Below, one piece after another: positions 1 through 8,620 of a stretch of 64,000 nt of DNA. Under the pieces are notes generated by a model that was not told where the DNA came from, ran no database searches, and saw only the letters and a list, made by a program, of their open reading frames with translations. Position numbers and translations under genes: made by a program. Origin of the DNA: Chloroflexota bacterium (GTDB lineage Bacteria; Chloroflexota; Limnocylindria; Limnocylindrales; CSP1-4); assembly GCA_015478725.1 (NCBI GenBank), contig JADMIG010000002.1:183254-247253 (forward strand), read 5' to 3'. How positions within the stretch are numbered: the stretch's first letter is position 1; each line of letters opens with the position of its first letter.

Positions 1-276
1 TACTTCGTTTTGCCGCCTTTTAACGAGGCCCGACGGCACCTCGGCTCGCGTTTCCTGGTATCCGGATCCTGTCGAAACCACGCATCCCCACAGGCCGAAC
101 CCTGCGTTCGGATGGCGGAGCCTAGCACCGGATCAGGTCTCCTGTCGACCGCCGGGCGGCGGTCCCGCGCCGCAGCCCTCCGCGATGCTCGCTGCATCGA
201 TCTCGCCCCTGCCCTCGATATCCGCCAGGAGCCGCGAGTGTCCCTCGGGCTATTCCCGACCGCTACGATGGCGGCC

Positions 277-900
277 ATGCGCCTGACCGCCTGGGAAGAG
301 GAGCGCCTCCTCATCTTCGCCGCCGCCGAGCTCGCTCGACGCCACCGCGCGGCGGGCCTCGCGCTCAACCACCCGGAGGCGGTCGCGCTCATCTGCGAGG
401 CGATGCTCGAGGCGGCCCGGTCCGGCGCGAGCTACGAGGAGGTCGAGGCGGCTGGTCGCGCCGCAGTCGGCCCCCGAGACGTCATGGATGGAGTCCGTTC
501 GCTGGTGGACGAGGTTCGCCTCGAGGTGCTCATCGGCGACGGGACGCGCCTCGTCGTCCTCGTCGACCCGCTCGGCGGCGGAGCTGACACGCTGCGACCG
601 GGCGAGATACTGACTTCCCCGCTGTCTCCACCCGAGATGGAACGGGATCGCCGGTCCCTGGGCGTCCGCAACGGCTCCCGCCGAGTCGTCCGCGTGAGCT
701 CCCACTATCCCTTCGAACGGACGAATCCCCGCCTCGAGTTCGACCGCGACGCCGCGACCGGATTCCGCCTCGACATCCCGGCCGGGGCGAGCATTCGCTG
801 GGCGCCGGGCGAGACGCGTGAGGTCGAGCTCATCCGGTATGGCGGCCGGATCGGGCGGCCGGCGACCGCAGACGTCACAGATGACCCGGCCGGCAGATGA
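277..900 (+). CDS. ureAB: fused urease gamma/beta subunit (UreAB)
   Basis: This gene encodes a natural fusion of the two small structural urease subunits (207 aa). Residues 1-100 match UreA, opening with MRLTAWEEERLLIFAAAELA and the typical NHPEAVALI segment. Residues 105-200 match UreB, with the NPRLEFDRDAATGFRLDIPAG core and a GETREVELI end. I start it at ATG 277 because UreA proteins begin MRLT; ATG 268 is also possible. The UreB signature SHYHF reads SHYPF here and the usual C-terminal FRGEVMGP tail is missing, so the beta part is divergent. It overlaps ureC by 4 bases (ATGA), so the two are translationally coupled. The 276 bases upstream hold no gene I can support. Confidence 0.88.
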   Translation: MRLTAWEEERLLIFAAAELARRHRAAGLALNHPEAVALICEAMLEAARSGASYEEVEAAGRAAVGPRDVMDGVRSLVDEVRLEVLIGDGTRLVVLVDPLGGGADTLRPGEILTSPLSPPEMERDRRSLGVRNGSRRVVRVSSHYPFERTNPRLEFDRDAATGFRLDIPAGASIRWAPGETREVELIRYGGRIGRPATADVTDDPAGR

Positions 901-2669
901 CCCGGCTCTCCCCTGAGGAGCGGCTGGCCCGCCACGGCCCCACGACCGGTGACGCGATCCGCCTCGCGGATACGGACCTCTGGGTCCGCGTGGGCGAAGA
1001 TCGTCAGGCCCCGGGCGACGAGCCGATCTGGGGCTACGCGAAGAATGTTCGGGCGCGGATGACCCAGGCTGGATCGGCCCCGGCGGGGCCGATCGTCGGT
1101 TCTCCGGACGATCATGGTCGAGCCCGTCCCTCAGAGCTCGACGCCGTCATCGCCGGCGCCGTCGTCCTCGATCCGATGCTCGGCGTCGTCAAGGCGGACA
1201 TCGGCATCAAGGACGGCCGGATCGCCGGTGTCGGCCGGGCCGGCAACCCCGATATCGCGGACGGCATCGAGCTCCTCATCGGTCCCCATACCGTCCCGAT
1301 CATGGCCTACGGCCTCATCGCGACCCCGGGCGCGATCGACAGCCACGTCCACACGATCTCCCCGCAGCTCCTGCCGGCCGCGCTGTCCGGCGGCGTCACG
1401 ACCGTCATCACCGCCGGCTTCGAGGAGCCGCCGTGGGCGATGGAGCGGACGCTCGAAGCGTTCGAAGGCTGGCCGCTCAACGTCGGGCTGCAGGCCGGCG
1501 CCCGGTCCGAAGGCCCGGCAGCGGACGGCAGTCTCGATGCGCTCCTCGCCGCGGGCGCGGTCGGCTTCAAGATCCACGAGGATTACGGCGCCTACCCGGA
1601 GCTCATCGACCGCTGCCTCGCCTACGCGGACGTGCACGACGTCTCGGTCGCGCTCCACACGGACGGCCTGCACGAGTCGGCCGAGCTCGAGGATACGGTC
1701 GCGGCGATCGCCGGCCGCACGGTCCACGCGTATCACGTCGAGGGGGCGGGAGGCGGGCACGTGCCGGACCTGCTCGGCCTCGTCCGCGAGCCGAACATCA
1801 TCTGTTCGTCGACGACCCCGACCCTCCCGTTCGGCGTCGCCGCGGCGGCGGAGCACCTCGGGATGATCCTCCTCAACCACGGTGGGTCGTGGGGCGTGCC
1901 GGAGGACGTCGCGCTCGTCCGGGAACGGATCCATCCGGCCTCCATGGCAGCCGAAGGGCCGCTCCACGAGCTCGGAGCGATCGCGATCGTCAACTCGGAC
2001 TCACAGGGCATGGGTCGGATCGGCGAGGTGCTCCGCCGGACGATCCAGCTCGCCCACGTCATGAAGGCCTGGCGAGCGGGCGAGGCCGCCGCCGGACTCC
2101 CCGGCCTCCCGCCACTCCCCCTGGATGCGCACGACGACACCGATCGCGTCCTTCGCTACCTCGCGAAGGTGACGATCGAGCCGGCGATCACCCATGGTGT
2201 CGCGGATCATGTCGGCTCGCTCCGGCCCGGCCGCCTCGCCGACATCGTCCTGTGGCTGCCCGCCTTCTTCGGCGCGAAGCCGGAGCTTGTCCTCAAGGCG
2301 GGCTACCCGGCGTGGGGACCGCTCGGCGACGGGAACGCCTCGCTCGAGCGCTCCGAGCCCACTCGCTACCGGCCGGGCTGGGGCGGATCGGGTTGGACCG
2401 CGGCGACGCTCGGGATCACGTTCGTCAGCGCCGCCGCAGGTCCAGGTACCTCCGCCGGCGAGGCGCTCCGCCGCCGGCTCGGCACGCGCAGACGCCTCAT
2501 CGCCGTCCATGGGATGCGCCGGATCTCCCGGGCGGACCTCGCATTCAACCGGGCCGCACCGCCGGTGGAGGTCTCGCCGGTCGACGGGTCCGTCACGCTC
2601 GACGGACGCCGACTGGCGGTCGCGCCGGTCGCGGAGGTTCCGATCAGCCGCCGCTATTTCCTCCGCTGA
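897..2669 (+). CDS. ureC: urease alpha subunit, divergent (UreC-like amidohydrolase)
   Basis: This is a nickel amidohydrolase of the urease alpha family (590 aa; usual length about 570). The metal ligands are present: H150/H152 (HVH), K225 (the carbamylated lysine in GFKIHEDYG), H254, H280 and D368 (NSDSQGMG). H328 aligns with the general-acid flap histidine. Two things are odd. The flap cysteine (CHH in classical enzymes) is N327, giving NHGG. The loop after the GVTT motif, normally [20 protein letters not shown], is reduced to AGFEEPPW around residues 173-180; in true ureases it lines the substrate pocket. No UreD, UreE, UreF or UreG is in view, although they could lie to the left of the window. 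The family is clear; urea as the substrate is not. Confidence 0.85.
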   Translation: MTRLSPEERLARHGPTTGDAIRLADTDLWVRVGEDRQAPGDEPIWGYAKNVRARMTQAGSAPAGPIVGSPDDHGRARPSELDAVIAGAVVLDPMLGVVKADIGIKDGRIAGVGRAGNPDIADGIELLIGPHTVPIMAYGLIATPGAIDSHVHTISPQLLPAALSGGVTTVITAGFEEPPWAMERTLEAFEGWPLNVGLQAGARSEGPAADGSLDALLAAGAVGFKIHEDYGAYPELIDRCLAYADVHDVSVALHTDGLHESAELEDTVAAIAGRTVHAYHVEGAGGGHVPDLLGLVREPNIICSSTTPTLPFGVAAAAEHLGMILLNHGGSWGVPEDVALVRERIHPASMAAEGPLHELGAIAIVNSDSQGMGRIGEVLRRTIQLAHVMKAWRAGEAAAGLPGLPPLPLDAHDDTDRVLRYLAKVTIEPAITHGVADHVGSLRPGRLADIVLWLPAFFGAKPELVLKAGYPAWGPLGDGNASLERSEPTRYRPGWGGSGWTAATLGITFVSAAAGPGTSAGEALRRRLGTRRRLIAVHGMRRISRADLAFNRAAPPVEVSPVDGSVTLDGRRLAVAPVAEVPISRRYFLR

Positions 2670-2684
2670 CGGCGACGGCCAGCT

Positions 2685-3737
2685 TCAGGCCCAGATGTCG
2701 CCGACGGTGAACCCCTCCGGAAACGGGTCCTCCGGGTCGACGACGTACGAGGCAAACCCCGTGATCCAGGCCGTCCCCGTGATCGTCGGCACGATGGCCG
2801 GACGGGCCTCGGGCCCCGCCCCGACCGTGGTCTCCTCGACGAGCCGACCCGTGAACACCGTGCCGAGGATCCCCTCGTGGCGGAACTCGTCCCCGACTCG
2901 CAGCTCGCCCTTCGCGTGGAGGACCGCCATCTTCGCCGAGGTGCCGGTGCCGCACGGGGAGCGGTCGATCGCCCCGGTCCACGTCGCCGGCCGGTCCCGG
3001 TCGAACGTTCCAGTCGAGACGGTGACCGCGTTCCGCCGGGTGTTCCGGGGGTCGTGGGCCGGTCCGGAGAGCTGGCCGATCGTGATGCCCGCGAAGCCGG
3101 GCTGCTCCGGATGGACCACCGGCAGCTGGGTCGCCGCGGCCGCCTTGATCATCTCCGTGACTCGGGCGATGTCCCGGCCCTCATCCGGCGTGAGCCGGAA
3201 GCCGAGCGTCTCGGCGTCCGCGATGACGTAGAACATCCCGCCGTACGCCACGTCGACCGTCACCGTCCCCAGGTGCGGTACCTCCACCGCCGCATCGAGA
3301 TGGGTCGCGAACGCCGGCACGTTGCGGAACGTCACGGCACGGACCTTGCCGCCGCTGCATTCCGCGTGGACCCGGATCAGTCCGGCCGGGCTTTCGAGGG
3401 TGAGCTCGGTCTGCGGCTCGACCATCGGGATCATCCCGGTCTCGAGGAGCGCGGTGACGACGCACATCGTGTTCGTCCCGCTCATCCCCGGGTACTCCAC
3501 CTGCTCCATGATCACGTATCCGGCCTGGGCCTCGGGATCGGTCGTCGGGAGGATGAGGTTGCAGTTCGCCGCCGGGTAGCCTCGCGGCTCGCGGAGCATG
3601 AGCCGCCGCAGATCGTCACCGTTCGCGCGGAGCCAGGTCATCTTGTCGAACATCGTGGTGCCGGGGACGTCGAGGACGCCACCGACGATCACCCGGCCCG
3701 GCTCTCCGCCGGCGTGGAGGTCGACCGCGTGGATCAT
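2685..3737 (-). CDS. proline racemase family enzyme (hydroxyproline epimerase or trans-3-hydroxyproline dehydratase)
   Basis: The 350-aa product belongs to the proline racemase/PrpF-like fold (MIHAVDLHAGGEPGRV start, GYPAANCN, and a C-terminal RSPCGTGTSA motif). Members use two acid/base residues: Cys/Cys in racemases and 4-hydroxyproline epimerases, Thr/Cys or Ser/Cys in dehydratases and mixed enzymes. The first position here is Ser (YPGMSGTN) and the second is the conserved Cys (SPCGTG), so it is a Ser/Cys type: trans-3-hydroxy-L-proline dehydratase or 4-hydroxyproline epimerase rather than proline racemase. I start it at ATG 3737; a longer reading would run into smpB, whose stop is 25 bases upstream. 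It converges on ureC with 15 bases between stops. Confidence 0.85.
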   Translation of the reverse strand: MIHAVDLHAGGEPGRVIVGGVLDVPGTTMFDKMTWLRANGDDLRRLMLREPRGYPAANCNLILPTTDPEAQAGYVIMEQVEYPGMSGTNTMCVVTALLETGMIPMVEPQTELTLESPAGLIRVHAECSGGKVRAVTFRNVPAFATHLDAAVEVPHLGTVTVDVAYGGMFYVIADAETLGFRLTPDEGRDIARVTEMIKAAAATQLPVVHPEQPGFAGITIGQLSGPAHDPRNTRRNAVTVSTGTFDRDRPATWTGAIDRSPCGTGTSAKMAVLHAKGELRVGDEFRHEGILGTVFTGRLVEETTVGAGPEARPAIVPTITGTAWITGFASYVVDPEDPFPEGFTVGDIWA

Positions 3738-3762
3738 CCGCCCGAGCCGCACGTCGCCCTCC

Positions 3763-4248
3763 TCAGCCTCCGTCCCGACCGGACCCCTGGCGTCGTCGCG
3801 CCTCGGCGAACTCACGGGCCACCTCGCGTTTCGCGTCCCGCTCGGCGATGTCGCGCCGCTTGTCGTAGAGCTGCTTGCCACGGCCGAGCCCGAGCTCGAG
3901 CTTCGCCCGGCCGCGGCTGATGTAGAGCCGCAGCGGCACGATCGTCTGGCCCTTCTGCCTGGCGCGACCGACGATCTCGTCGATCTCCGACCGGTGGAGG
4001 AGGAGCTTGCGGGTCCGCCGGGGCTCGTGGTTGTCGCGGCTCGCCTGCTCGTACGGGGCGATGTGGGCGCCGATGAGCCAGGCTTCGCCGCCCTCGACCC
4101 GCGCGTAGGCCCCCGCGAGGTTGACCTTGTTGGCGCGGATTGACTTGATCTCCGTTCCGGTGAGGACGAGGCCGGCCTCGAACGTCTCGTCGATGTGATA
4201 GTCGTGCCGGGCCCGGCGATTGACGGCGATGGTCCCGTCGCCGCTCAT
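3763..4248 (-). CDS. smpB: SsrA-binding protein SmpB
   Basis: SmpB binds tmRNA and delivers it to stalled ribosomes for trans-translation. The 161-aa product has the full family pattern: an N-terminal ARHDYHIDETFEAGLVLTGTEIKS strand region (residues about 13-36), the GAYARVEGGEAWLIGAHIAPY segment, the KLLLHRSEI helix, and a basic C-terminal tail (KQLYDKRRDIAERDAKRE) that follows the mRNA path in the ribosome. The gene for tmRNA itself was not found here. It is followed by the proline-racemase-family gene and preceded by a 140-base gap with a hairpin and a possible tiny ORF. Confidence 0.97.
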   Translation of the reverse strand: MSGDGTIAVNRRARHDYHIDETFEAGLVLTGTEIKSIRANKVNLAGAYARVEGGEAWLIGAHIAPYEQASRDNHEPRRTRKLLLHRSEIDEIVGRARQKGQTIVPLRLYISRGRAKLELGLGRGKQLYDKRRDIAERDAKREVAREFAEARRRQGSGRDGG

Positions 4249-4329
4249 GGAGATGGCTCCTTCGGTCCGAGGGTGGGGGATCGGGGCGAACGGCGCGGGG
4301 GTGGCCGCCGATCCGGAGTCCGAACGCAG

Positions 4330-4358
4330 GAACGCCGGCCCTGTGCGGACCGGCGTTC
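4330..4358. terminator. GC-rich hairpin between the mini-ORF and smpB
   Basis: A perfect 9-bp inverted repeat (GAACGCCGG / CCGGCGTTC) encloses an 11-base loop. There is no T-run on either side, as is common for hairpin terminators in GC-rich genomes. On the minus strand it lies after the 16-codon ORF and about 80 bases before smpB, so it could act as a terminator or attenuator between them. Confidence 0.5.
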
Positions 4359-4388
4359 GAGTGCTTCGCCACCACGCAGGGTGTCCGA

Positions 4389-4439
4389 CTAAACGGCCAT
4401 CTCCTGCGAGGTGGTGCAGCTACGCGTACTGTCGATCAC
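4389..4439 (-). CDS. possible 16-aa leader peptide with perfect Shine-Dalgarno
   Basis: A GTG-started frame of 16 codons ending in TAG reads MIDSTRSCTTSQEMAV if the GTG is read as Met. Nine bases before it lies AAAGGAGGTGAT (4445-4456), a full-length complement to the 3' end of 16S rRNA, far stronger than the sites of neighbouring genes. An alternative ATG two bases after GGAGG would give only 8 codons and is too close to be used well. The ORF is followed by the 4330-4358 hairpin and then smpB. I do not recognise the peptide. It may be a regulatory leader, a small expressed peptide or chance; the strength of the ribosome site argues against chance. Confidence 0.4.
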   Translation of the reverse strand: MIDSTRSCTTSQEMAV

Positions 4440-4508
4440 TGCACATCACCTCCTTTCGTTCGAGGGAACCCTACCCGAGCCCGCCCGATGGCGCAAGAGC
4501 CGGGACGG

Positions 4509-5855
4509 TCAGGCGGCCTTCGCCCGTCCAGGGGCCCGCGCCGTCCCGCCGAAGCCGAGCACCTGGAGCGCGCGATCGAGGACGGCGTCCCCCGTCCCGC
4601 CGGCCGCGGCCGCCGCGTCGACCGGCACGACGACGTCCGGCGCGAGGCCGACCTTGTTGATCCAGCGCTGGTTCGGGGTGAGCCAGCGGGCGATCGTGAG
4701 GCGGAAGCCGCCGTTGTCATCGTCGAGCGGGAGGAACTGCTGGATCGTCCCCTTGCCGTACGACTGCTGGCCGACGAGCGTGCCGCGCCTGGTGTCCTGG
4801 AGCGCCCCGGCGACGATCTCGCTCGCGGAGGCGCTGTTCCTGTCGATGAGGACGGCGAGCCGAATGGTCGGGTCGGTGGCGACGCCGCCGGGAAGGGCGG
4901 GTGTCGGGATCGGGTCGCCGGTCGCCGCCTTCTCCCAGAAGATCGGCCCCGAGGCGATGAACTGGCTCGCGATCGTCCGGGCCGCGGTCACATATCCCCC
5001 GAGGTTGCCGCGGAGATCGAGGACGATCGCCTTCTGGCCCGCCTTGACGTCAGCGGTGAGGGCGCTCACGAACTGGGCGGTCGAGTTGTCCGAGAAGCCG
5101 TTGAGGCGGATGTAGCCGACCCGCCCGCCGGCAAGGGCTTTCGCGACGATCTCCGGCTGGACGATGACGGCGCGGGTGATCGCGATCGCCACGGGCGCGG
5201 CGGCACCGCGGACGATCGTCAGTGTCACGACCGTCCCCTTCGGCCCACGGACCCTGGCGAGGGTCGCGTCCACGGTCGCGCCGTCGACGGTCGCGCCGTC
5301 GACGGCAGTGATCCGATCGCCAGCGCGGAGACCGGCCTGGTCCGCCGGGGACCCCGGCAGCGGCGCGACGACGATGAGCGCGCAGGCGGGCCCGAGTGAG
5401 GTGCAGCCCTCGGTCCCGTCAGGCCGCCGTGACGCGATCGTCGCACCGATCCCTTCGAACTGGCCGGCGAGTCCCTGGAGCGAGCTCGTGAAATCGGACG
5501 GGCTCATATAGAAGCTGAACGGGTCGCCGAGTGCGGCCAGCATCCCCTTGATCGCGCCGTCGACCAGCTGCCTGACGCTGACGGGCGTGCCTGCGTAGTG
5601 CTCGGTGATCGCCGCGTACGTGTCCCAGAACGGCTGGAAGGCCCGCGCGGCGCCGGCCGGGGTCCCGGGTTCGCTCGACGTCTGGTCGCCGAGCGCGAAC
5701 CCGGCGGCGAACAGGCCGCTGCCGGCCACGACCGCGACGAGGATGGTCGCTACGATCGTCGGCGCAGCGCGACGACGGTTCACCGCCGGGGATGCCCCCG
5801 GTGGGGAGTCCACGGCGGCGTCCGATGCCCCGCCCTCGAGCTCGATCCCGCTCAT
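4509..5855 (-). CDS. C-terminal processing peptidase, S41 family (CtpA/Prc)
   Basis: This is a secreted or membrane-anchored serine protease that trims C-termini of envelope proteins (448 aa). One transmembrane segment spans about residues 32-55, followed by the S41 N-terminal helices, a PDZ domain (about 157-225) and the tail-specific protease domain. The catalytic pair is visible: S343 in NSASASE and K368 in YGKGTIQ, 25 residues apart as in Prc and CtpA. A 15-bp tandem repeat in the PDZ gives DGATVDGATV. I use ATG 5855, because the longer reading would overlap ftsX. It sits 10 bases after ftsX, the usual ftsE-ftsX-ctp order of many bacteria. Confidence 0.93.
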   Translation of the reverse strand: MSGIELEGGASDAAVDSPPGASPAVNRRRAAPTIVATILVAVVAGSGLFAAGFALGDQTSSEPGTPAGAARAFQPFWDTYAAITEHYAGTPVSVRQLVDGAIKGMLAALGDPFSFYMSPSDFTSSLQGLAGQFEGIGATIASRRPDGTEGCTSLGPACALIVVAPLPGSPADQAGLRAGDRITAVDGATVDGATVDATLARVRGPKGTVVTLTIVRGAAAPVAIAITRAVIVQPEIVAKALAGGRVGYIRLNGFSDNSTAQFVSALTADVKAGQKAIVLDLRGNLGGYVTAARTIASQFIASGPIFWEKAATGDPIPTPALPGGVATDPTIRLAVLIDRNSASASEIVAGALQDTRRGTLVGQQSYGKGTIQQFLPLDDDNGGFRLTIARWLTPNQRWINKVGLAPDVVVPVDAAAAAGGTGDAVLDRALQVLGFGGTARAPGRAKAA

Positions 5856-5865
5856 CCGCGTCTCC

Positions 5866-6750
5866 TCAGCGGGCCAGGTAGCTCCGCACGGAGATCCACG
5901 CCCCGAACGCACCGAGGCCGACGCCGGTCCCGAGGACGAGGACGACGACGTCGCGGACGATCGAGCCGAGGCGCAGCGGCAGGACCTGGAAGAACGAGGT
6001 GAGGACACGGCTCACCGGGTCGGCGACGAGGGCGAACAGGCCGAGGGTGACCGCCGCGCCGATGAGCCCGACGAGGGCGCCCTCGAAGATGAACGGCCAG
6101 CGGACGAAGGCGTCCGACGCACCGACGAGCCGCATGATCTCGATCTCGTCGGCCCGGGCCACGACGGCGAGGCGGATCGTGTTGATCACGATGAACAGCG
6201 AGGTGAGGCCGACGAGCCCGAGGATGACGACGCCCGCCGTGCGGAGGATCGAGGTCACGGTGAGCAGCCGGTCGACCATGCTCTGGACCGGGTTCACGTG
6301 GTCGACGATCGACTCGGTGGTGAGCAGGTCGACGACCGAGCCGTACTGCTTCGGGTCCTGGAGGCGGACCTGGAGGCTTGCCGGGAACGGGTTCGTGTCG
6401 AGATATGCGGTCAGGTCCCCATGCCCCGCCTGGGCCTCCCGGGCCCGGAAGTCGGCCGCCGCCTGATCCTTCGAGACGTAGTCCACCTGGGCGACCTCGG
6501 GGAGCGCCCGGACCTGTGTCTCGACCGCCGCGATGTCAGCCTGGCTCACGCCGTCCTTGAGGTACGCGACGACCTGGACCTTCTGCTCGACGAAATCGAT
6601 GCCGGCGGTGAGGCCGGTCTGGACGACCCAGAACCCGGCGAGGAGGACGAGCATGAAGACCATCGTCGCCGTGGCCGCCAGGCTCATGGCGGTGTTCCGC
6701 CAGAACCCCTGCCAGGCCCGCCGAAGGCTGAAGGCGATGAAGCCGATCAC
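5866..6750 (-). CDS. ftsX: cell division protein FtsX
   Basis: FtsX is the membrane partner of FtsE and controls peptidoglycan hydrolases at the division site. The 294-aa product has the family layout: an N-terminal LRRAWQGFWRNTAMSLAA amphipathic stretch and TM1 (about 22-45), a 120-residue extracellular domain, and three TM segments in the C-terminal half with the AVVARADEIEIMRLVGAS motif typical of FtsX and MacB-type permeases. The start is GTG 6750, 9 bases after the ftsE stop. Confidence 0.95.
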   Translation of the reverse strand: MIGFIAFSLRRAWQGFWRNTAMSLAATATMVFMLVLLAGFWVVQTGLTAGIDFVEQKVQVVAYLKDGVSQADIAAVETQVRALPEVAQVDYVSKDQAAADFRAREAQAGHGDLTAYLDTNPFPASLQVRLQDPKQYGSVVDLLTTESIVDHVNPVQSMVDRLLTVTSILRTAGVVILGLVGLTSLFIVINTIRLAVVARADEIEIMRLVGASDAFVRWPFIFEGALVGLIGAAVTLGLFALVADPVSRVLTSFFQVLPLRLGSIVRDVVVLVLGTGVGLGAFGAWISVRSYLAR

Positions 6751-6759
6751 CGGCCGGCC

Positions 6760-7581
6760 TCAATCCTCACGGTGATAGGCCCCGCCGACCTCGTCGCGCA
6801 CGATCCGTCCGTCCTCGAGCGCGACGACGCGTTTGCGGAGGGCCGTGACGACTTCCGCATTGTGGGTCGCCATGAGGACGGTCACGCCGAGCTCGTGCAC
6901 GCGGAGGAGGAGCTGGATGATCTCCCAGCTGATGAGCGGATCGAGGTTGCCCGTCGGTTCGTCGGCGATGAGGATCCGCGGGTCGTGGACGAGGGCGCGG
7001 GCGATCGCCGTCCGCTGCTTCTCCCCGCCGGACAGCTGGCTCGGCAGCTGGCGGGCCTGTTCGGAGAGTCCCACGACCGCGAGGACCCCGTCCACCGCCG
7101 GACCGATCCGTCGCCGCGGAGTGCCGGTCACCTCGAGCGCGAAGGCGACGTTCTCCCAGACGGTCTTCGTCGGGAGCAGCTTGAAGTCCTGGAACACGGT
7201 GCCGATGCGGCGCCGCACCTTCGCGACGTGGCGGCGGGGCAGCCGGGCGAGATCCTGACCGTCGAGGACGACCTGGCCCCTCGTCGGGAGCTCCTCGCGG
7301 ATGAGGAGCTTGATGAGGGTGGACTTGCCGGCACCGGACGGCCCGACGAGGAACACGAAGTCCCCCTCCGGCACGACGAGGTCGACGTCGCGAAGGGCGA
7401 TCCTCCCGTTCGGATACTCCTTGGCGACGTCATGGAGCACGACGACCGGACGACGGGCCACGTCGGCGCCGCCGATCGGCCGGACGGCCAGCGGCACGCT
7501 CGCCGTCCAGCGGTCGTCATCGAGCGCGGGCGCGACGACCCGGACGGGTCGGGTTGTGGCCGCAGGGGGTGCGTGGGTCAC
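6760..7581 (-). CDS. ftsE: cell division ATP-binding protein FtsE
   Basis: This is the ABC ATPase that drives FtsX (273 aa). Walker A is GPSGAGKS, the Q-loop is FQDFKLLP, the signature is LSGGEKQR and Walker B is [13 protein letters not shown]. An extra 45 residues precede the usual start ([13 protein letters not shown]), which suggests either a real extension or a later start. The GTG at 7581 follows a TAGCCT hexamer by exactly 9 bases, consistent with a leaderless transcript starting there. Confidence 0.94.
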   Translation of the reverse strand: MTHAPPAATTRPVRVVAPALDDDRWTASVPLAVRPIGGADVARRPVVVLHDVAKEYPNGRIALRDVDLVVPEGDFVFLVGPSGAGKSTLIKLLIREELPTRGQVVLDGQDLARLPRRHVAKVRRRIGTVFQDFKLLPTKTVWENVAFALEVTGTPRRRIGPAVDGVLAVVGLSEQARQLPSQLSGGEKQRTAIARALVHDPRILIADEPTGNLDPLISWEIIQLLLRVHELGVTVLMATHNAEVVTALRKRVVALEDGRIVRDEVGGAYHRED

Positions 7582-7590
7582 GTCCGTCAG

Positions 7591-7596
7591 AGGCTA
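7591..7596 (-). promoter_or_regulatory. putative -10 box of ftsE (leaderless type)
   Basis: TAGCCT on the minus strand ends 9 bases before the ftsE GTG. The same spacing is found at secA and the AI-2E permease gene. No good -35 box is visible. Confidence 0.35.
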
Positions 7597-7645
7597 CCAC
7601 CGCCTCTCCGAGCGCGCCGAAACGCGGTCGTCGCGGGGCCGCCGG

Positions 7646-8620
7646 TCAGAGGAGGCCGGGGGAGATCGGCAGGTACCGCGCGAAGTCCGCGATCGGCTCG
7701 TCCCAGCAGAGGAGGATCGGGAAGCTCTCGAGCCTGAGTCCGGCCTCGAGCAGGGCCATCGCCGTCGCCGCGGCTGCGCCCGGGACCCAGACGGCGTACG
7801 CGCCACGCGGCGTCACGGACCGGACGAGGCGCCCGAGAGCCGGGGCGACGAGTGCGGGATCGAGGACGGCCAGCGGTCCGAGCTGCCCGGATGGCGCCGC
7901 GTAGCCATAGCCGATCGACTCCCCGGCACGGTCGATGAACAGCCGACCCTGCCGCCCGGCAAGCCGGAGGAACCGATGGTCGTCCGGGTGATCGAAGCCG
8001 ACGATCTCGCGGTCGATCCGCCCGACCGTCTCGGCCAGCTCGCGATGGCCCGACCCGCCCGCCCCGACGGCGGCGATCTCCTCGAACGGAACGCTGCGGA
8101 TCCCGTCCGGCAGGTCCGGAAGTCGCTCCGGCCGGTGGACATCGCCGAGCAGATGGAGAAGCGGCACGCGGGGCACCATCCCGAAGCGGCTGTACAGTGC
8201 GTTCGAGATCGGCTGCGCGCTGTCGGTCGCGGTCGCCCTCGCCCGCGCGGAGCCGAACACCGGGACCACCGCCTCGAGCAGGGCTCGCCCGAGACCGAGG
8301 CCCTGCTCCTCCGGCAGGACGAAGAGCATCGAGAGGAACCACACGTCGCGACGGCGGAGGGCCACCACGAACCCCACGACGCGCTCTCCGCCCGGAGCGT
8401 CCTCGTCCGGACGTGTCGCGACGATGAAGGTCTCCGGGTCCGTGGCGAGGAGGTGGTCGTACAGAGCCGTGATCGCTCCGACGTCGCCGACGGGATCGGG
8501 TTGGCCGAGCCGCCCGAGATACTCGGCGAGGGCGACGTGCCAGACCGCCGCGCACGCCGGCAGGTCTGCCGCGACCGCCGGGCGAAGGTCGGCGACCTGC
8601 GTCCCGCGGCGAACCGTCAT
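7646..8620 (-). CDS. GNAT-family N-acetyltransferase
   Basis: The 324-aa product is a GCN5-related acetyltransferase. The N-terminal half (about 10-160) carries the acetyl-CoA site: FLSMLFVLPEEQGLGLGRALLEAV, where LFV..EEQGLGLGRALL is the motif A pyrophosphate loop. The C-terminal half looks like a second, degenerate GNAT fold (SIGYGYAAPSGQLGPLAVLDP), as in tandem GNAT proteins. The substrate is unknown. Its ATG overlaps the prfB stop by 4 bases, so it is co-translated with RF2. Confidence 0.8.
   Translation of the reverse strand: MTVRRGTQVADLRPAVAADLPACAAVWHVALAEYLGRLGQPDPVGDVGAITALYDHLLATDPETFIVATRPDEDAPGGERVVGFVVALRRRDVWFLSMLFVLPEEQGLGLGRALLEAVVPVFGSARARATATDSAQPISNALYSRFGMVPRVPLLHLLGDVHRPERLPDLPDGIRSVPFEEIAAVGAGGSGHRELAETVGRIDREIVGFDHPDDHRFLRLAGRQGRLFIDRAGESIGYGYAAPSGQLGPLAVLDPALVAPALGRLVRSVTPRGAYAVWVPGAAAATAMALLEAGLRLESFPILLCWDEPIADFARYLPISPGLL

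Noticed and set aside
1-276. An N-terminal extension of the urease gene back to position 10
   Set aside because: The first 86-89 residues are low-complexity and unlike UreA, which starts at MRLT.
4335-4375. A tRNA- or tmRNA-like T-arm (GGCGTTCGAGTGC followed by CCACCA-like bases)
   Set aside because: The stem arms do not pair and no acceptor or anticodon stem was found; the GTTCGA is part of the hairpin.
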